Assembly (NCBI RefSeq): GCF_024362345.1
Contig: NZ_CP101505.1
Coordinates: 1,322,001-1,386,000, forward strand
Length of the DNA: 64,000 bases
Source: Polaribacter dokdonensis
GTDB taxonomy: Bacteria; Bacteroidota; Bacteroidia; Flavobacteriales; Flavobacteriaceae
Reading direction: 5' to 3'
Positions within the stretch are counted from its first letter, which is position 1, and each line of letters opens with the position of its first letter. A program made the position numbers and the translations under genes. Shown one piece after another: positions 45,710 through 55,592 of the stretch. The notes under the pieces were generated by a model. It searched no databases. It was given only the letters and a program-made list of their open reading frames with translations, and was not told where the DNA came from.

Positions 45710-46285
45710 CTATAGTGCTTTTTCAATTTTCTCAGCCATCTTATCTCTGTCTTCTACTAAAAACATAATCTCTTCTGGAGATAGATAATATTTACGCATA
45801 CGTTCTTTATACACTTCAGAAATTTCTGCGTGATTTAAAATAAAGTTTTTCGTTTTTAAAATATAAGATTCCATTTTATGCTTCACAGCAAAGCTATCAG
45901 CAGCTCTCTCTGCTTCCACAATATGATTTTCTGAAAACAAATATTTTAATCCAAACCAAATTAAGTTCAATTTACTTCGATCTTGATAATCCATAATGTG
46001 TCCTAACTCATGACCTATCCACCCAATAAAAATATCATCAGGAATATCTAAAGTAGAAAATTCTTTATCAGAAATTTTAAACTTTTTACTTATTAAAATT
46101 AAAAACTTTCGCTTTTCTTTTGGCTTAAAAAAACTATCAAAAGTAGGTCTAGCCTGCATTGTAGATTTCTTAATATTCTTTTTTATTATAAACTCTATAT
46201 GTATATCCTTTAATTGAGGATAGTATTGCAAAGCAACCTCTACTCTCTCTTTAATTTTATTTGGAATTATATGATTTTTATTCAT
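45710..46285 (-). CDS. Putative zinc metalloprotease (HExxH)
   Basis: A 191-residue cytoplasmic protein with HELGH (His92, Glu93, His96; WIGHELGHIMDYQ) and a downstream acidic cluster (VEAERAADSFAVKH) able to supply the third ligand. The rest is Lys-rich with an N-terminal basic region. It resembles small M48-like or SprT-like peptidases, but no exact family is evident. Single gene, convergent with the aldehyde dehydrogenase. Confidence 0.72.
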   Translation of the reverse strand: MNKNHIIPNKIKERVEVALQYYPQLKDIHIEFIIKKNIKKSTMQARPTFDSFFKPKEKRKFLILISKKFKISDKEFSTLDIPDDIFIGWIGHELGHIMDYQDRSKLNLIWFGLKYLFSENHIVEAERAADSFAVKHKMESYILKTKNFILNHAEISEVYKERMRKYYLSPEEIMFLVEDRDKMAEKIEKAL

Positions 46286-46350
46286 AATTTAAATTCATTT
46301 TTAATACTTAAATATAGGGCTAACTAATCCGTTTTTTGTGCTTTTATGCT

Positions 46351-46358
46351 TAAATTTG
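46351..46358 (+). promoter_or_regulatory. Candidate -7 promoter box for the CcsBA gene
   Basis: TAAATTTG, ending 29 bp before the ATG at 46388, fits TAnnTTTG. The -33 TTG is not at the normal distance. Confidence 0.35.
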
Positions 46359-46387
46359 TAACTCTTATAAAAGCTTAATTTTTTCTC

Positions 46388-49300
46388 ATGAAAAACTTTT
46401 TAAACTTCCTTTATTCTACTCGTTTAATGGCCATTTTATTCATCTTATTTGCAGTTGCAATGGGTGTTGCCACTTTTATTGAAAATGATTATGGTACACA
46501 AACTTCTAAAGCCTTAGTTTATAATGCTTGGTGGTTTGAAGTAATTATGGTTTTGTTTGTTATCAATTTCTTTGGTAATATTTTTAGATACAGATTGTAT
46601 AAAAAAGAAAAATGGGCAACATTAATGTTTCACCTTGCTTTCTTATTTGTTATTATTGGTGCAGCAGTTACAAGATATGTTGGTTATGAAGGTATTATGT
46701 TGATTGATGAAGGTGAAACTACCAATACTTTTTTGTCAGAAACCACTTACGTTAACGCAATTGTTGATAACAATCAGGTTCAAAAAAATGTGCACGAACC
46801 TATTTTATTAAGCGCTTGGGGTTCTAATTCTTGGTCTTATTCAAGTGATTTTAAAGGATCTGATTTCTCAATAGAATTAGTAGACTACATTCCTTGGGCA
46901 GAGCAAAAGTTAGTAGATGATGAAAATGGAGTTGAATATTTATTTCTAGTAGAATCTTCTAGTGGAAACAGGCACGAACATTATATAAAATCTGGCACAG
47001 TATCTAACATTCATAATATTTTAGTAGGTTATAATGCTAAGGGTGATAATGCCTCTATCAATATTTTTAAAAGAAACGATTCTTTAAAAATAAAAACAAA
47101 GTTTGATGGTAATTACAAAATAATGGCCACTTTAACTGATGGAGTTGTTAAAAAAGATAGTGTTCAAGAGTTTAATTTGCGTTCACTATACAATGTTGCA
47201 GAGCTTCCATTTGTAGTGCCAGAATTACCTAAAAAAGGAACCATGCAAACGTTAAGTGGTCCTAAAGACGATAAGAAATTAGATGTTATTGTTGTGGATG
47301 TTACTGCCAATGAAGAAACAAAAAGAGTAGAATTAACAGGTGGAAAATTTAACGTAGACAATACTCAAGAATTTACTTTAGATGGTTTAAATTTTAGACT
47401 TTGGTATGGTGCTAAGGTATTAACTGCGCCATTTAGCGTAAAGTTAAACGACTTTCAATTAGAAAAATATCCAGGTTCAGAAAGTGCAGCTTCTTATGCT
47501 AGTGAAGTTACTGTAATTGACAATGAAGAATCTTTTGATTATCGAATCTTCATGAATCATATTTTAGATCATAAAGGATATAAATTTTTTCAATCTAGTT
47601 ATGATTTATCAGGAGAAAGAGAGCAAACGCACTTGTCTGTAAATCATGATTTTTGGGGAACTTTCATTACCTACTTAGGTTATTCTCTTTTATACACAGG
47701 TATGATTTGTATCTTCTTTGCAAAACATACTCGATTTGATTCACTAAAAAAATCATTAAAGAAAATAAGGACTAAAAAAACAACAATGTCTCTAATTACT
47801 GCATTGTTTGTTTCTTCATTTGCTTTTGCACAAGAAGCAGATCATGATCATTCAGACCCAAATCATGTTCATGAGCCTGTAAAAACAGAAGTAGTAACTC
47901 AAAAAGCAGATCCTCATAAAGTAAATAGAATCACTAATCAACAGATAGATTCTATTTTACAAGCAAATAAAATTTCTTTGGCACATGCTGAAGAGTTTAA
48001 TAAACTGGTAATTCAAGATGCAGGAGGTAGAATGAAACCTGCCCATACTTTCGCTTCTGAATTGGTGCGTAAAGTAAGCCAAGCAGAAACTTTACATGGC
48101 ATGCAACCTAGCCAAGTATTGTTATCTATTATTGAAAATTCTAGACTTTGGTATGAAGTACCTTCTATTTATTTAGAAGAAGAAAACATGAAAATTCGTG
48201 AGCAGTTAGGCCTTGCAGATACTGCAACCTATGCACGTTTATCTGATTTTTTTACAAATAGAGGAGAATATTTAATTCGTGAGCAAGTTGCTGAAGCACA
48301 GAAAAAAAATGTGCAAAATAAATTCGAAAAAGATTTAATTAAAATTGATAGAAGAGTTGGTTTACTATACTCAGCTATTGGTGGAGGAATTTTAAAAATT
48401 TACCCTATTCCAGATGATGAAAACAACAAATGGATTTCACAGCCAGAAACATTAATGGAAAAAGGTTTTAAAGCTGCTGACACTATTTTTGTGCGTAAAT
48501 CATTGCCTTTATATGTTCAATTGCTTCAAACAGCTAAAAAAACGAATGATTACTCTAAAGCGAATCAAGTTTTAGACGGAATTAAGAAATTCCAAAAAAC
48601 TTATGGAGCAGCAGTTTATCCTTCAGAAGATAAAATAGAACTAGAAATTGCCTATAACAAATACAACATCTTTAAAAAGTTAGTTCGCTATTATGGTTTT
48701 ATGAGTCTATTGTTAATTGGGTTTGTAGTAGCACAAATTTTTAGCTCTAAAAAATGGATTAACTATGTTGTAAAGGTTTTAATAGGTCTTACAATTGCTT
48801 TATTCTTATTACATACAGGTGGTTTAATTTCTAGATGGTATATCAGTGGAAATGCACCTTGGAGTAACGCTTACGAATCTATAATTTATGTAGCTTGGAC
48901 AACGATGCTCTTTGGTTTTTACTTAGGTAGAAAATCGGCATTAACAATTGCAGCAACTACATTTATAACTTCAATTATACTATTTACTGCAAGTATGAAC
49001 TGGTTAGATCCAGAAATTGCCAACCTACAACCTGTTTTAAATTCATGGTGGTTATTAGTACATGTATCTATTATTGTTGCAAGTTATGGACCATTAACCT
49101 TGGGTATGATTTTAGGTATCTTTTCTTTGTTTTTAATTTTGTTTACGAACAAAAACAACAAGCAAAAAATGGATCTTAATATCAAAGAAATTACCATAAT
49201 TAATGAAATGGCTGTAACAGTTGGTTTAGTAATGCTAACTATTGGTAACTTTTTAGGTGGTATGTGGGCCAATGAAAGTTGGGGTCGTTATTGGGGTTGG

Positions 49301-49591
49301 GACCCTAAAGAAACTTGGGCCTTGATTTCTATTATGGTGTATGCATTTGTGCTACATATGCGTTTAATTCCTGGTTTACGAGGTAGATATACCTTTAATC
49401 TTTGGACGGTTATTGCATATGCTTCTATAATGATGACTTACTTTGGTGTTAACTTCTATTTATCTGGTTTACACTCATATGCAAGTGGAGATCGTGTAAT
49501 AACACCTAGCTCTGTTTATTATTCTGTAGGTTTTGTAGCTATTTTAGGAACACTTTCTTGGTTTAAGTATAAGAAATACTATAAGAAGTAA
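46388..49591 (+). CDS. ccsBA: Fused cytochrome c biogenesis protein CcsB-CcsA
   Basis: System II heme export and cytochrome c ligation protein. Residues 1-460 or so are ResB/CcsB-like: three transmembrane helices near the N-terminus (RLMAILFILFAVAMGVATF...), a large beta-rich periplasmic part and another helix near 430. After a His-rich linker (EADHDHSDPNHVHE), residues 775-1067 are CcsA-like: several helices and the WWD-type heme motif in ESWGRYWGWDPKETW, with the external His residues in flanking loops. At 1067 residues it matches the fused Bacteroidetes form. Single gene with its own promoter. Confidence 0.93.
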   Translation: MKNFLNFLYSTRLMAILFILFAVAMGVATFIENDYGTQTSKALVYNAWWFEVIMVLFVINFFGNIFRYRLYKKEKWATLMFHLAFLFVIIGAAVTRYVGYEGIMLIDEGETTNTFLSETTYVNAIVDNNQVQKNVHEPILLSAWGSNSWSYSSDFKGSDFSIELVDYIPWAEQKLVDDENGVEYLFLVESSSGNRHEHYIKSGTVSNIHNILVGYNAKGDNASINIFKRNDSLKIKTKFDGNYKIMATLTDGVVKKDSVQEFNLRSLYNVAELPFVVPELPKKGTMQTLSGPKDDKKLDVIVVDVTANEETKRVELTGGKFNVDNTQEFTLDGLNFRLWYGAKVLTAPFSVKLNDFQLEKYPGSESAASYASEVTVIDNEESFDYRIFMNHILDHKGYKFFQSSYDLSGEREQTHLSVNHDFWGTFITYLGYSLLYTGMICIFFAKHTRFDSLKKSLKKIRTKKTTMSLITALFVSSFAFAQEADHDHSDPNHVHEPVKTEVVTQKADPHKVNRITNQQIDSILQANKISLAHAEEFNKLVIQDAGGRMKPAHTFASELVRKVSQAETLHGMQPSQVLLSIIENSRLWYEVPSIYLEEENMKIREQLGLADTATYARLSDFFTNRGEYLIREQVAEAQKKNVQNKFEKDLIKIDRRVGLLYSAIGGGILKIYPIPDDENNKWISQPETLMEKGFKAADTIFVRKSLPLYVQLLQTAKKTNDYSKANQVLDGIKKFQKTYGAAVYPSEDKIELEIAYNKYNIFKKLVRYYGFMSLLLIGFVVAQIFSSKKWINYVVKVLIGLTIALFLLHTGGLISRWYISGNAPWSNAYESIIYVAWTTMLFGFYLGRKSALTIAATTFITSIILFTASMNWLDPEIANLQPVLNSWWLLVHVSIIVASYGPLTLGMILGIFSLFLILFTNKNNKQKMDLNIKEITIINEMAVTVGLVMLTIGNFLGGMWANESWGRYWGWDPKETWALISIMVYAFVLHMRLIPGLRGRYTFNLWTVIAYASIMMTYFGVNFYLSGLHSYASGDRVITPSSVYYSVGFVAILGTLSWFKYKKYYKK

Positions 49592-49611
49592 GTCTATTTC
49601 TGATAAAAATG

Positions 49612-49619
49612 TATTTTTG
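49612..49619 (+). promoter_or_regulatory. -7 promoter box for the TPR gene
   Basis: TATTTTTG ends 30 bp before the ATG at 49650. Confidence 0.5.
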
Positions 49620-49649
49620 CATTTCAATTTTAATCACTAAAAACAGACA

Positions 49650-50165
49650 ATGTTTAATAAAAATATAAAATTAGTTTTAGCAGTCCTTATTTCAATTTGG
49701 GCAGTTTATGAATTTTGGGAAGGAAATATTTTAAACGGAATTTCTATTCTTTTATTAGCAGGTATTTTTATACTGCTCTATTTTAAAAATGAGTTCATCT
49801 TATTAGCATTCTTACAGTTACGTAAGCAAAATTTTCCTGCAGCTCAAAAATGGTTAGGTTATATTAAAAATCCTGAAGCTGCCTTAACTACTAAACAGCA
49901 AGGTTATTACAACTATTTGCATGGAATTATGCTTAGTCAAACAAACATGACACAAGCAGAGAAGTATTTAAGAAAAGCGGTACGTTTAGGTTTGGCTATG
50001 GATCATGATTTAGCTATGGCAAAATTGCAGTTAGCAGGTATTGCAATGACGAAGAGAAGAAAACGTGAAGCGACTAATTTAATGGCTGAAGCTAAAAAGT
50101 TAGACAAACATGGTATGCTGAAAGAGCAAATGCAAATGATGAAGCAACAAATGAAGAAAATTTAA
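49650..50165 (+). CDS. Membrane protein with TPR-like domain
   Basis: A 171-residue protein with two N-terminal transmembrane helices (NIKLVLAVLISIWAVYEFW; GISILLLAGIFILLYF), then TPR-like helical repeats in the cytoplasm (AAQKWLGYIKNPEAAL...QAEKYLRKAVRLGLAMDHDLAMAKLQLAGIAM) and a Met/Gln-rich C-terminal helix. I recognise it as a typical flavobacterial DUF2892-like/TPR protein but can name no function. Single gene flanked by promoter and terminator. Confidence 0.7.
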   Translation: MFNKNIKLVLAVLISIWAVYEFWEGNILNGISILLLAGIFILLYFKNEFILLAFLQLRKQNFPAAQKWLGYIKNPEAALTTKQQGYYNYLHGIMLSQTNMTQAEKYLRKAVRLGLAMDHDLAMAKLQLAGIAMTKRRKREATNLMAEAKKLDKHGMLKEQMQMMKQQMKKI

Positions 50166-50180
50166 GTAGTAATTAAATCA

Positions 50181-50213
50181 AAAAAAAATCCGCTAAATAG
50201 CGGATTTTTTTTA
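50181..50213. terminator. Terminator between convergent genes
   Basis: Hairpin with ATCCGCT/AGCGGAT core, AAAT loop, and A/T runs on both sides; it can serve both the TPR gene and the minus-strand LysM gene. Confidence 0.88.
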
Positions 50214-50228
50214 TCAGAAATATTGTAA

Positions 50229-51842
50229 TTATTTAAGTCTTGTTAAGGTCAAATCAGGATTGTATTGCACAATAAACAAACCTCTATTCTCTGTACTACT
50301 ATCTCTATAATCAAATCTCGTATCTACTCTTTGAGAAACTCCTTCATCAAAAGTCTTCTTTAATTTTTTACCAGAAGCCAATCTCATTAAAATATCAAAA
50401 GTAATATCAAAACCTTTAGTTGCGTAATAAGAAGGTAAAGTGTTGTTTTTTCTTAAAAACTGTTTATTAAATACTCTTGAAGCTAAAGAATTGGTATCAT
50501 CAAAATCATCGCTTACATAAGTAAAGCCTAATTTTGCTAATTTTCTATTATCTACTTTATCGTAAACTCTACCTTTATCAAAAGTAAAAACCTTTGCAGT
50601 AGTTTCTTCTGGCAAGCTAATTAAGCTATTAATAACATCTGAAACCACAATATTTTTATCTGTAGCAATTACTACCCAATTGTTTGTATTTGGCTGTAAT
50701 AATTCTAAAAAACGAGATTTTTCTATAAACCCTTCTATAGGTGATAATACATTCACATTCTCTATAAATGCTCCAGATTCTATAGAAGATTTCATAATAT
50801 TTGCTGTTAGAATTGATGATGCTTTTTCATCACTAACAATAATAACATTACCTACAATTAAATTTTCTTTAATGTAACTTGCTAACTCATTTCTAAATAC
50901 TTCTTTGTCTGGTGATGTTTTAATGATATTAGATGCAAAAAAATTGGCTTGATCTGCAGAGTATACAGGATACACTATTGGCGTTCTAACATTAGATGAT
51001 AATGTTTGAACCTCTTCTGAATACAAAGGCCCAATAATTACATCGTTCTTATTTAAGTTCTCTTGAGTTATAATACTATTAAATTTACTACTTCTTCTAT
51101 TACCTGTATCATAGACGTTTAACTCAATATCTATACCTCTACTTCTTAAAGAATCTACAGCAATCTCTGCACCTAAATAAAAATCGGTAACAATATTTAC
51201 TAATGTTGAATTACTTGCAAATGTTTCTTTTAATCCAATAGAATCTGGCTCGAATTTATCTGCTCTAAAAGGGAGTAGTAATGCTGCTTTAATTTCTTGC
51301 CTTGGTTTAATAAAATCTAAATACAAATACTCATCTGAATCTACAACTTTAGAAATTCGTTTAATTTTTAAACTCATTCCTTCTTTTAAGCCTTCTTTTA
51401 ATTCCGGATTTAAAATTAATAATTGATCTTTACTAACATTATATAAATTGGTTAAACTATAAAAAGTATCTCCTTTTTGCACTTCGTAAATGACAAACAT
51501 TTTTTTCAAATCATCTGTCAAATCATTTTCAACATTTAAACTATCTAAGGTAATGTTTGGATCTAAAGAAACTTCATTGATACTTTCTTCATTCACATCT
51601 ACCTTATTCTTAAAACTATTTAGCTTTTGCTCTGGAACAACAATAAAAGTATTTGGTTTTGGTTCGTTTACAACATCAGGATTTAAACGGATTAAATCTT
51701 TAGTTTGCATGTTTAACTTCTGAGCAATTTTGCTCATAGTATCACCACTTTTAACCTTGTATTGTATGTATTTTTTTTGCTGTCCACAAGAAACTGTAAA
51801 CGTTAAAATACATAAGAAAATAAAAAATTTTAAATGCTTCAT
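50229..51842 (-). CDS. LysM lipoprotein with periplasmic-binding-protein-like domain
   Basis: A 537-residue lipoprotein (signal ending FTVSCGQQ). Two LysM repeats bind peptidoglycan: YKVKSGDTMSKIAQKL near 35 and YEVQKGDTFYSLTNLY near 120. From about 190 a type I periplasmic-binding/leucine-binding-like domain follows (AALLLPFRADKF, DFYLGAEIAVDSLRSRGIDIELNVYDTG, VIIGPLYSEEVQ). It may sense or hold cell-wall fragments. The start at 51842 puts it 5 nt downstream of guaA, so the two form an operon; a longer frame would overlap guaA. It ends at a shared terminator. Confidence 0.87.
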   Translation of the reverse strand: MKHLKFFIFLCILTFTVSCGQQKKYIQYKVKSGDTMSKIAQKLNMQTKDLIRLNPDVVNEPKPNTFIVVPEQKLNSFKNKVDVNEESINEVSLDPNITLDSLNVENDLTDDLKKMFVIYEVQKGDTFYSLTNLYNVSKDQLLILNPELKEGLKEGMSLKIKRISKVVDSDEYLYLDFIKPRQEIKAALLLPFRADKFEPDSIGLKETFASNSTLVNIVTDFYLGAEIAVDSLRSRGIDIELNVYDTGNRRSSKFNSIITQENLNKNDVIIGPLYSEEVQTLSSNVRTPIVYPVYSADQANFFASNIIKTSPDKEVFRNELASYIKENLIVGNVIIVSDEKASSILTANIMKSSIESGAFIENVNVLSPIEGFIEKSRFLELLQPNTNNWVVIATDKNIVVSDVINSLISLPEETTAKVFTFDKGRVYDKVDNRKLAKLGFTYVSDDFDDTNSLASRVFNKQFLRKNNTLPSYYATKGFDITFDILMRLASGKKLKKTFDEGVSQRVDTRFDYRDSSTENRGLFIVQYNPDLTLTRLK

Positions 51843-51847
51843 ATAAG

Positions 51848-53383
51848 TTATTCCCATTCTATAGTTGCAGGTGGTTTAGAGCTAATATCATAAACTACTC
51901 TATTTACACCTTTTACTTGATTGATTATTTTGTTTGATGTTTTCTGCAAAAATTTATAAGGTAAATCTACCCAATCTGCAGTCATTCCATCTGTACTTTC
52001 TACTGCTCTTAAAGCTACTACTTTTTCATAGGTTCTTTCATCGCCCATAACTCCTACAGAGTTTACAGGCAGCAACATTGCACCTGCTTGCCACACTTTA
52101 TCATACAAACCATCTTCTCTTAAACCATTAATAAAGATAGCATCTACTTCTTGCAAAATACGAACTTTTTCTGCAGTTACATCTCCTAATATTCGAATCG
52201 CTAAACCTGGTCCTGGAAAAGGATGTCTTCCTAACAACTGTTGATCAATTCCCATAGATGCACCTACTCTTCTTACTTCATCTTTAAAAATCATTCTTAA
52301 AGGTTCCACAATTTTAAGTTTCATAAAATCTGGCAAACCACCTACATTATGATGACTTTTAATAGTAGCTGAAGGTCCTCCATTTACAGATACAGACTCA
52401 ATAACATCTGGATAAATTGTTCCTTGTGCCAACCATTTAACGTCTTTAATTTGATGAGCTTCATCATCAAAAACATCAATAAACGTATTTCCTATAGCTT
52501 TTCTTTTTGCTTCAGGATCACTTAAACCAGCTAATTTGGTTAAAAAACGTTCAGAGGCATCTACACCTTTAACGTTTAAACCCATACCTTCGTATTGTTT
52601 TAGTACACTTTCGAACTCATTTTTTCTTAACAACCCATTATTTACAAAAATACAGTACAGGTTTTCGCCTATAGCCTTATGTAATAAAACAGCTGCTACA
52701 GATGAATCTACACCTCCTGAAAGCCCCAAAACCACTTTGTCATTGCCAACTTTTTCTTTAATTGTAGCTACTGTACTATCTACAAAAGAATCTGGAGTCC
52801 AATTTTGTTCAACACCTGCTATATCAACTAAAAAGTTTGCTAATAATTGTTTACCATCTGTAGAATGATACACTTCTGGGTGAAACTGAATTCCGTAAGT
52901 AGTTTCTCCTTCAATTTTATAAGCTGCATTTTCTACATCAGCAGTACTAGCTAATAAAACTGCATTAGTAGGTAATTCTTTGATGGTGTCTGAATGACTC
53001 ATCCAAACTTGGCTACCTTCTAATATATTTCTAAAAAAAGCTTCCTCACTTTTTATGTATGATAAATTTGCTCTACCATATTCTCTTGTATTCGATTCTG
53101 CAACTTTTCCTCCTGAAAAATGCGCTAAATATTGTGCACCATAACAAACTGCCAACATTGGTTTTTTACCTCTAATTGCAGATAAATCTGGATGCAATAC
53201 CAATTCTCCTCTAACTGAATTAGGGCTACCTGATAAAATTACAGCTTTAAAATTTTCTACATTGTCTGGTAAATGGTTGTAAGGATGAATTTCACAATAA
53301 ATGTTTAATTCTCTAACTCTTCTCGCAATTAATTGAGTGTATTGCGAACCGAAATCTAAAATAAGTACGTTGTGTTGTTGCAT
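51848..53383 (-). CDS. guaA: GMP synthase (glutamine-hydrolysing)
   Basis: Makes GMP from XMP. Residues 1-190 or so are the class I glutamine amidotransferase domain with the nucleophile in [13 protein letters not shown] and the His in GIQFHPEV; next, the ATP pyrophosphatase P-loop [12 protein letters not shown]; the C-terminal domain ends in KPPATIEWE. At 511 residues it is normal. Start: an upstream TTG at 53389 would fall in the -7 box; ATG 53383 is the likely start and should be the 5' end of the mRNA. The LysM gene follows. Confidence 0.97.
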   Translation of the reverse strand: MQQHNVLILDFGSQYTQLIARRVRELNIYCEIHPYNHLPDNVENFKAVILSGSPNSVRGELVLHPDLSAIRGKKPMLAVCYGAQYLAHFSGGKVAESNTREYGRANLSYIKSEEAFFRNILEGSQVWMSHSDTIKELPTNAVLLASTADVENAAYKIEGETTYGIQFHPEVYHSTDGKQLLANFLVDIAGVEQNWTPDSFVDSTVATIKEKVGNDKVVLGLSGGVDSSVAAVLLHKAIGENLYCIFVNNGLLRKNEFESVLKQYEGMGLNVKGVDASERFLTKLAGLSDPEAKRKAIGNTFIDVFDDEAHQIKDVKWLAQGTIYPDVIESVSVNGGPSATIKSHHNVGGLPDFMKLKIVEPLRMIFKDEVRRVGASMGIDQQLLGRHPFPGPGLAIRILGDVTAEKVRILQEVDAIFINGLREDGLYDKVWQAGAMLLPVNSVGVMGDERTYEKVVALRAVESTDGMTADWVDLPYKFLQKTSNKIINQVKGVNRVVYDISSKPPATIEWE

Positions 53384-53386
53384 GCG

Positions 53387-53394
53387 CAAAAATA
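53387..53394 (-). promoter_or_regulatory. -7 promoter box giving a leaderless guaA mRNA
   Basis: On the minus strand this reads TATTTTTG, a perfect TAnnTTTG, only 3 bp before the ATG at 53383. Transcripts begin 4-7 nt beyond this box in Bacteroidetes, so they should start at the initiator. Confidence 0.5.
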
Positions 53395-53466
53395 ATATTT
53401 TGATATTAGATTTAGCATATATACATATTAGAATTTTGCAAAGTTTTAGTATTTGCTAGCTAATAT

Positions 53467-54531
53467 TTAGAATTTGTAGACAATTGCATTGATATTCATT
53501 CCTGCTCCTACAGATGCCAAGATAACAACATCGCCTTTATTTACTTCCTGATTTTCTATTTGCCCTTTTAAAACTAAATCTAATAACGTAGGCACAGTAG
53601 CCACAGAACTATTTCCTAATTTATGAATACTCATAGGCATTACTCCTTCTGGAATTGGCTTTTTAAACAATCTATAAAAACGCTTTATAATGGCTTCATC
53701 CATTTTTTCATTGGCTTGATGAATGAATACTTTTTTAACATCATCTATTTCTAAACCACTTTTATCTAAAGCAATTTTCATCGCCTTTGGTACATGTGTT
53801 ATGGCAAATTCATAAATTTTACGACCAAACATTTTTATATAACGTACATCTTTATCTTCATGTTGATTATAAGAACCTCCAAAAAATAAATAGTTGGCTT
53901 CATCTTTTGCAAAAGTTTGTGAAGCATGGCTAAGAATACCAGAATCTTGATTTTCCGTTTTTTCTACAATACATGCACCTGCTCCATCACTATAAATCAT
54001 AGAATCTCTATCGTGTTTGTCTACAACTCTAGACAATGTTTCTGCACCTACAACCAAACATTTATTAGCAATACCTGCTTTTATAAAAGCTTGAGCCTGA
54101 ATTACTCCTTCTATCCAACCAGGACAACCAAACAAAACATCATAAGCTACACAATTAGGATTTGCAATCTGTAATTTTGACTTAACTCTAGTAGCTAAGC
54201 TTGGTAACATATCACCTTGTATAGCACCTTCTTTTACATCCCCAAAATTATGCGCAAAAATGATGTAATCTAATTCTTCTGGATTTACATTGGCATCATG
54301 AATTGCTTTTTCTGCAGCAAAAAATGCCAAATCTGAAGTATTGTATTTTTGTTGTGCATACCTTCTTTCTTCAATTCCAGTAATGCCCTTAAATTTTTCA
54401 ATAATAACATCGTTACTCGTTTCAAATTTTGAACCATCATTATTCAAAAAATCAAAATCCAAGAAATCGTTGTTTTCTTTTTTTAATGAGGGAATAAAAG
54501 TTCCTGTTCCAGTAATCTTTGATGAAATCAT
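53467..54531 (-). CDS. 3-oxoacyl-ACP synthase III (KAS III/FabH) family protein
   Basis: A 354-residue thiolase-fold enzyme that starts fatty-acid or polyketide chains by condensing acyl-CoA with malonyl-ACP. The active Cys lies in VLFGCPGWIEGVIQA, the His in KVFIHQANEKMDEAI and the Asn in HKLGNSSVATVPTLLDL. The N-terminal insertion and divergence from standard FabH suggest a KAS III for a special starter unit rather than the housekeeping enzyme. It is preceded by a perfect 20-bp palindrome at 54580-54599. It shares the strand, but not the spacing, of the neighbours. Confidence 0.88.
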   Translation of the reverse strand: MISSKITGTGTFIPSLKKENNDFLDFDFLNNDGSKFETSNDVIIEKFKGITGIEERRYAQQKYNTSDLAFFAAEKAIHDANVNPEELDYIIFAHNFGDVKEGAIQGDMLPSLATRVKSKLQIANPNCVAYDVLFGCPGWIEGVIQAQAFIKAGIANKCLVVGAETLSRVVDKHDRDSMIYSDGAGACIVEKTENQDSGILSHASQTFAKDEANYLFFGGSYNQHEDKDVRYIKMFGRKIYEFAITHVPKAMKIALDKSGLEIDDVKKVFIHQANEKMDEAIIKRFYRLFKKPIPEGVMPMSIHKLGNSSVATVPTLLDLVLKGQIENQEVNKGDVVILASVGAGMNINAIVYKF

Positions 54532-54579
54532 TCTAATTTTCTTTATTGCTCGAAGTTAAAAAATAAATGACACTCTTAT

Positions 54580-54599
54580 TTACTATGCATGCATAGTAA
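54580..54599. promoter_or_regulatory. Perfect 20-bp palindrome, putative operator
   Basis: TTACTATGCA and its reverse complement TGCATAGTAA abut without spacer. It lies 49 bp before the KAS III start, in the promoter region, and is a typical site for a dimeric repressor (MarR or TetR type). Absence of a T run argues against a terminator. Confidence 0.65.
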
Positions 54600-54653
54600 T
54601 GGAAAAGTCAAAAAAGCAATTCAAAAAAATTAAAATGATAAAATAAAGCGTGT

Positions 54654-55034
54654 TTATTTATAGATATTCATCTTAAGTTGCATTACTGTTGCAATTGAGC
54701 TTGCTCTATTCTTCATTACAATCGATTTCTCACCACTAAAATTTGCATCAATCACATCAAAAAAATACGATATCCAAACATCAAAATGAGACTTTTTGAA
54801 CTTCATATTACGATGCACTGTAAGATGTTTTTGCATCACATTTTTCTTATAAGTAACAGTATCAAAAAGAACATCATTCCAAAAATCTGCAATCGATTCT
54901 AGGTGCGCACTTAACTCATTATTGTTAGTGATTTCTTCAAAAAACGGAAACATACTTTCATCACTTAATAACTTATCGTAAAAAGAGGATATGATAAAGT
55001 GAATGTCTTTTCTTGAGGCGATGTCTGGTTTCAT
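54654..55034 (-). CDS. Truncated hemoglobin, group III
   Basis: A 126-residue heme protein. The proximal His83 lies in KKSHFDVWISYF; the N-terminal half has IISSFYDKLLSDESMFPFF and LESIADFWNDVLF, typical of group III (trHbP). Residues at the distal site include Phe/Tyr at the usual positions. It may bind oxygen, NO or nitrite. The gene follows cdd immediately, so the two are transcribed together. Confidence 0.85.
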   Translation of the reverse strand: MKPDIASRKDIHFIISSFYDKLLSDESMFPFFEEITNNNELSAHLESIADFWNDVLFDTVTYKKNVMQKHLTVHRNMKFKKSHFDVWISYFFDVIDANFSGEKSIVMKNRASSIATVMQLKMNIYK

Positions 55035-55517
55035 TTATAAGTAAGAACTGTCAAATGAGAAAGGAAGCAAAGCGTTTAAAGAGTCAGTTTTAATAATCTC
55101 ACCAACTTCACCCATAAATAAAATCGGAAAAGGTTGTTTCTGTTTTATTTCGTATTCAGATAAAGACTGTCTACATGCTCCACAAGGACCCACAGGTTTG
55201 TCTACTTTAGAAATAGATGAGCTTGCTGAAATTGCCAGTTTTAGCACTTTCATATCTGGATATTCTGAACCAGCTCTCCAAATAGCAACCCTTTCTGCAC
55301 ACATGCCTGAAGGATAAGCTGCGTTTTCTTGATTATTTCCCAAAACAACAACTCCATTATCTAACAATAATGCTGCACCAACACTAAATTTAGAATAAGG
55401 TGCATAAGCTTTTCCTCTAGCTTCTATGGCTTTATCCATTAAATATTTATCCTCTTCATTTAACTCAGAAATATCATTATATAAAGTTGCAGAAGATTTT
55501 ATTTCGATATTTTTCAT
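55035..55517 (-). CDS. cdd: Cytidine deaminase
   Basis: Deaminates cytidine and deoxycytidine in pyrimidine salvage. The 160-residue protein has KFSVGAALLLDNG, the catalytic NAAYPSGMCAERVAIW (Cys in place of His, as in the tetrameric form), and PCGACRQSLSEY with the two further zinc Cys. The globin gene follows directly. It is separated from porV by a terminator. Confidence 0.95.
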   Translation of the reverse strand: MKNIEIKSSATLYNDISELNEEDKYLMDKAIEARGKAYAPYSKFSVGAALLLDNGVVVLGNNQENAAYPSGMCAERVAIWRAGSEYPDMKVLKLAISASSSISKVDKPVGPCGACRQSLSEYEIKQKQPFPILFMGEVGEIIKTDSLNALLPFSFDSSYL

Positions 55518-55529
55518 ATGCTTAAAGTC

Positions 55530-55558
55530 AAAAAAAGCAGCCTTAATTAGACTGCTTT
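55530..55558 (-). terminator. Terminator after the porU-porV operon
   Basis: On the minus strand AAAGCAGTC (55558-55550) pairs with GGCTGCTTT (55542-55534), one G-T pair included, loop of 7 nt, then a T run at 55536-55530. Confidence 0.8.
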
Positions 55559-55592
55559 ATTATTTTTTAAATCTACTAAAAAAAATTGAATT

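Noticed and set aside
46356..46364. TTGTAACTC before the ccsBA gene, resembling the SARP heptamer
   Set aside because: Only one copy, with no 11-bp partner and no TAnnTTTG 8 bp downstream.
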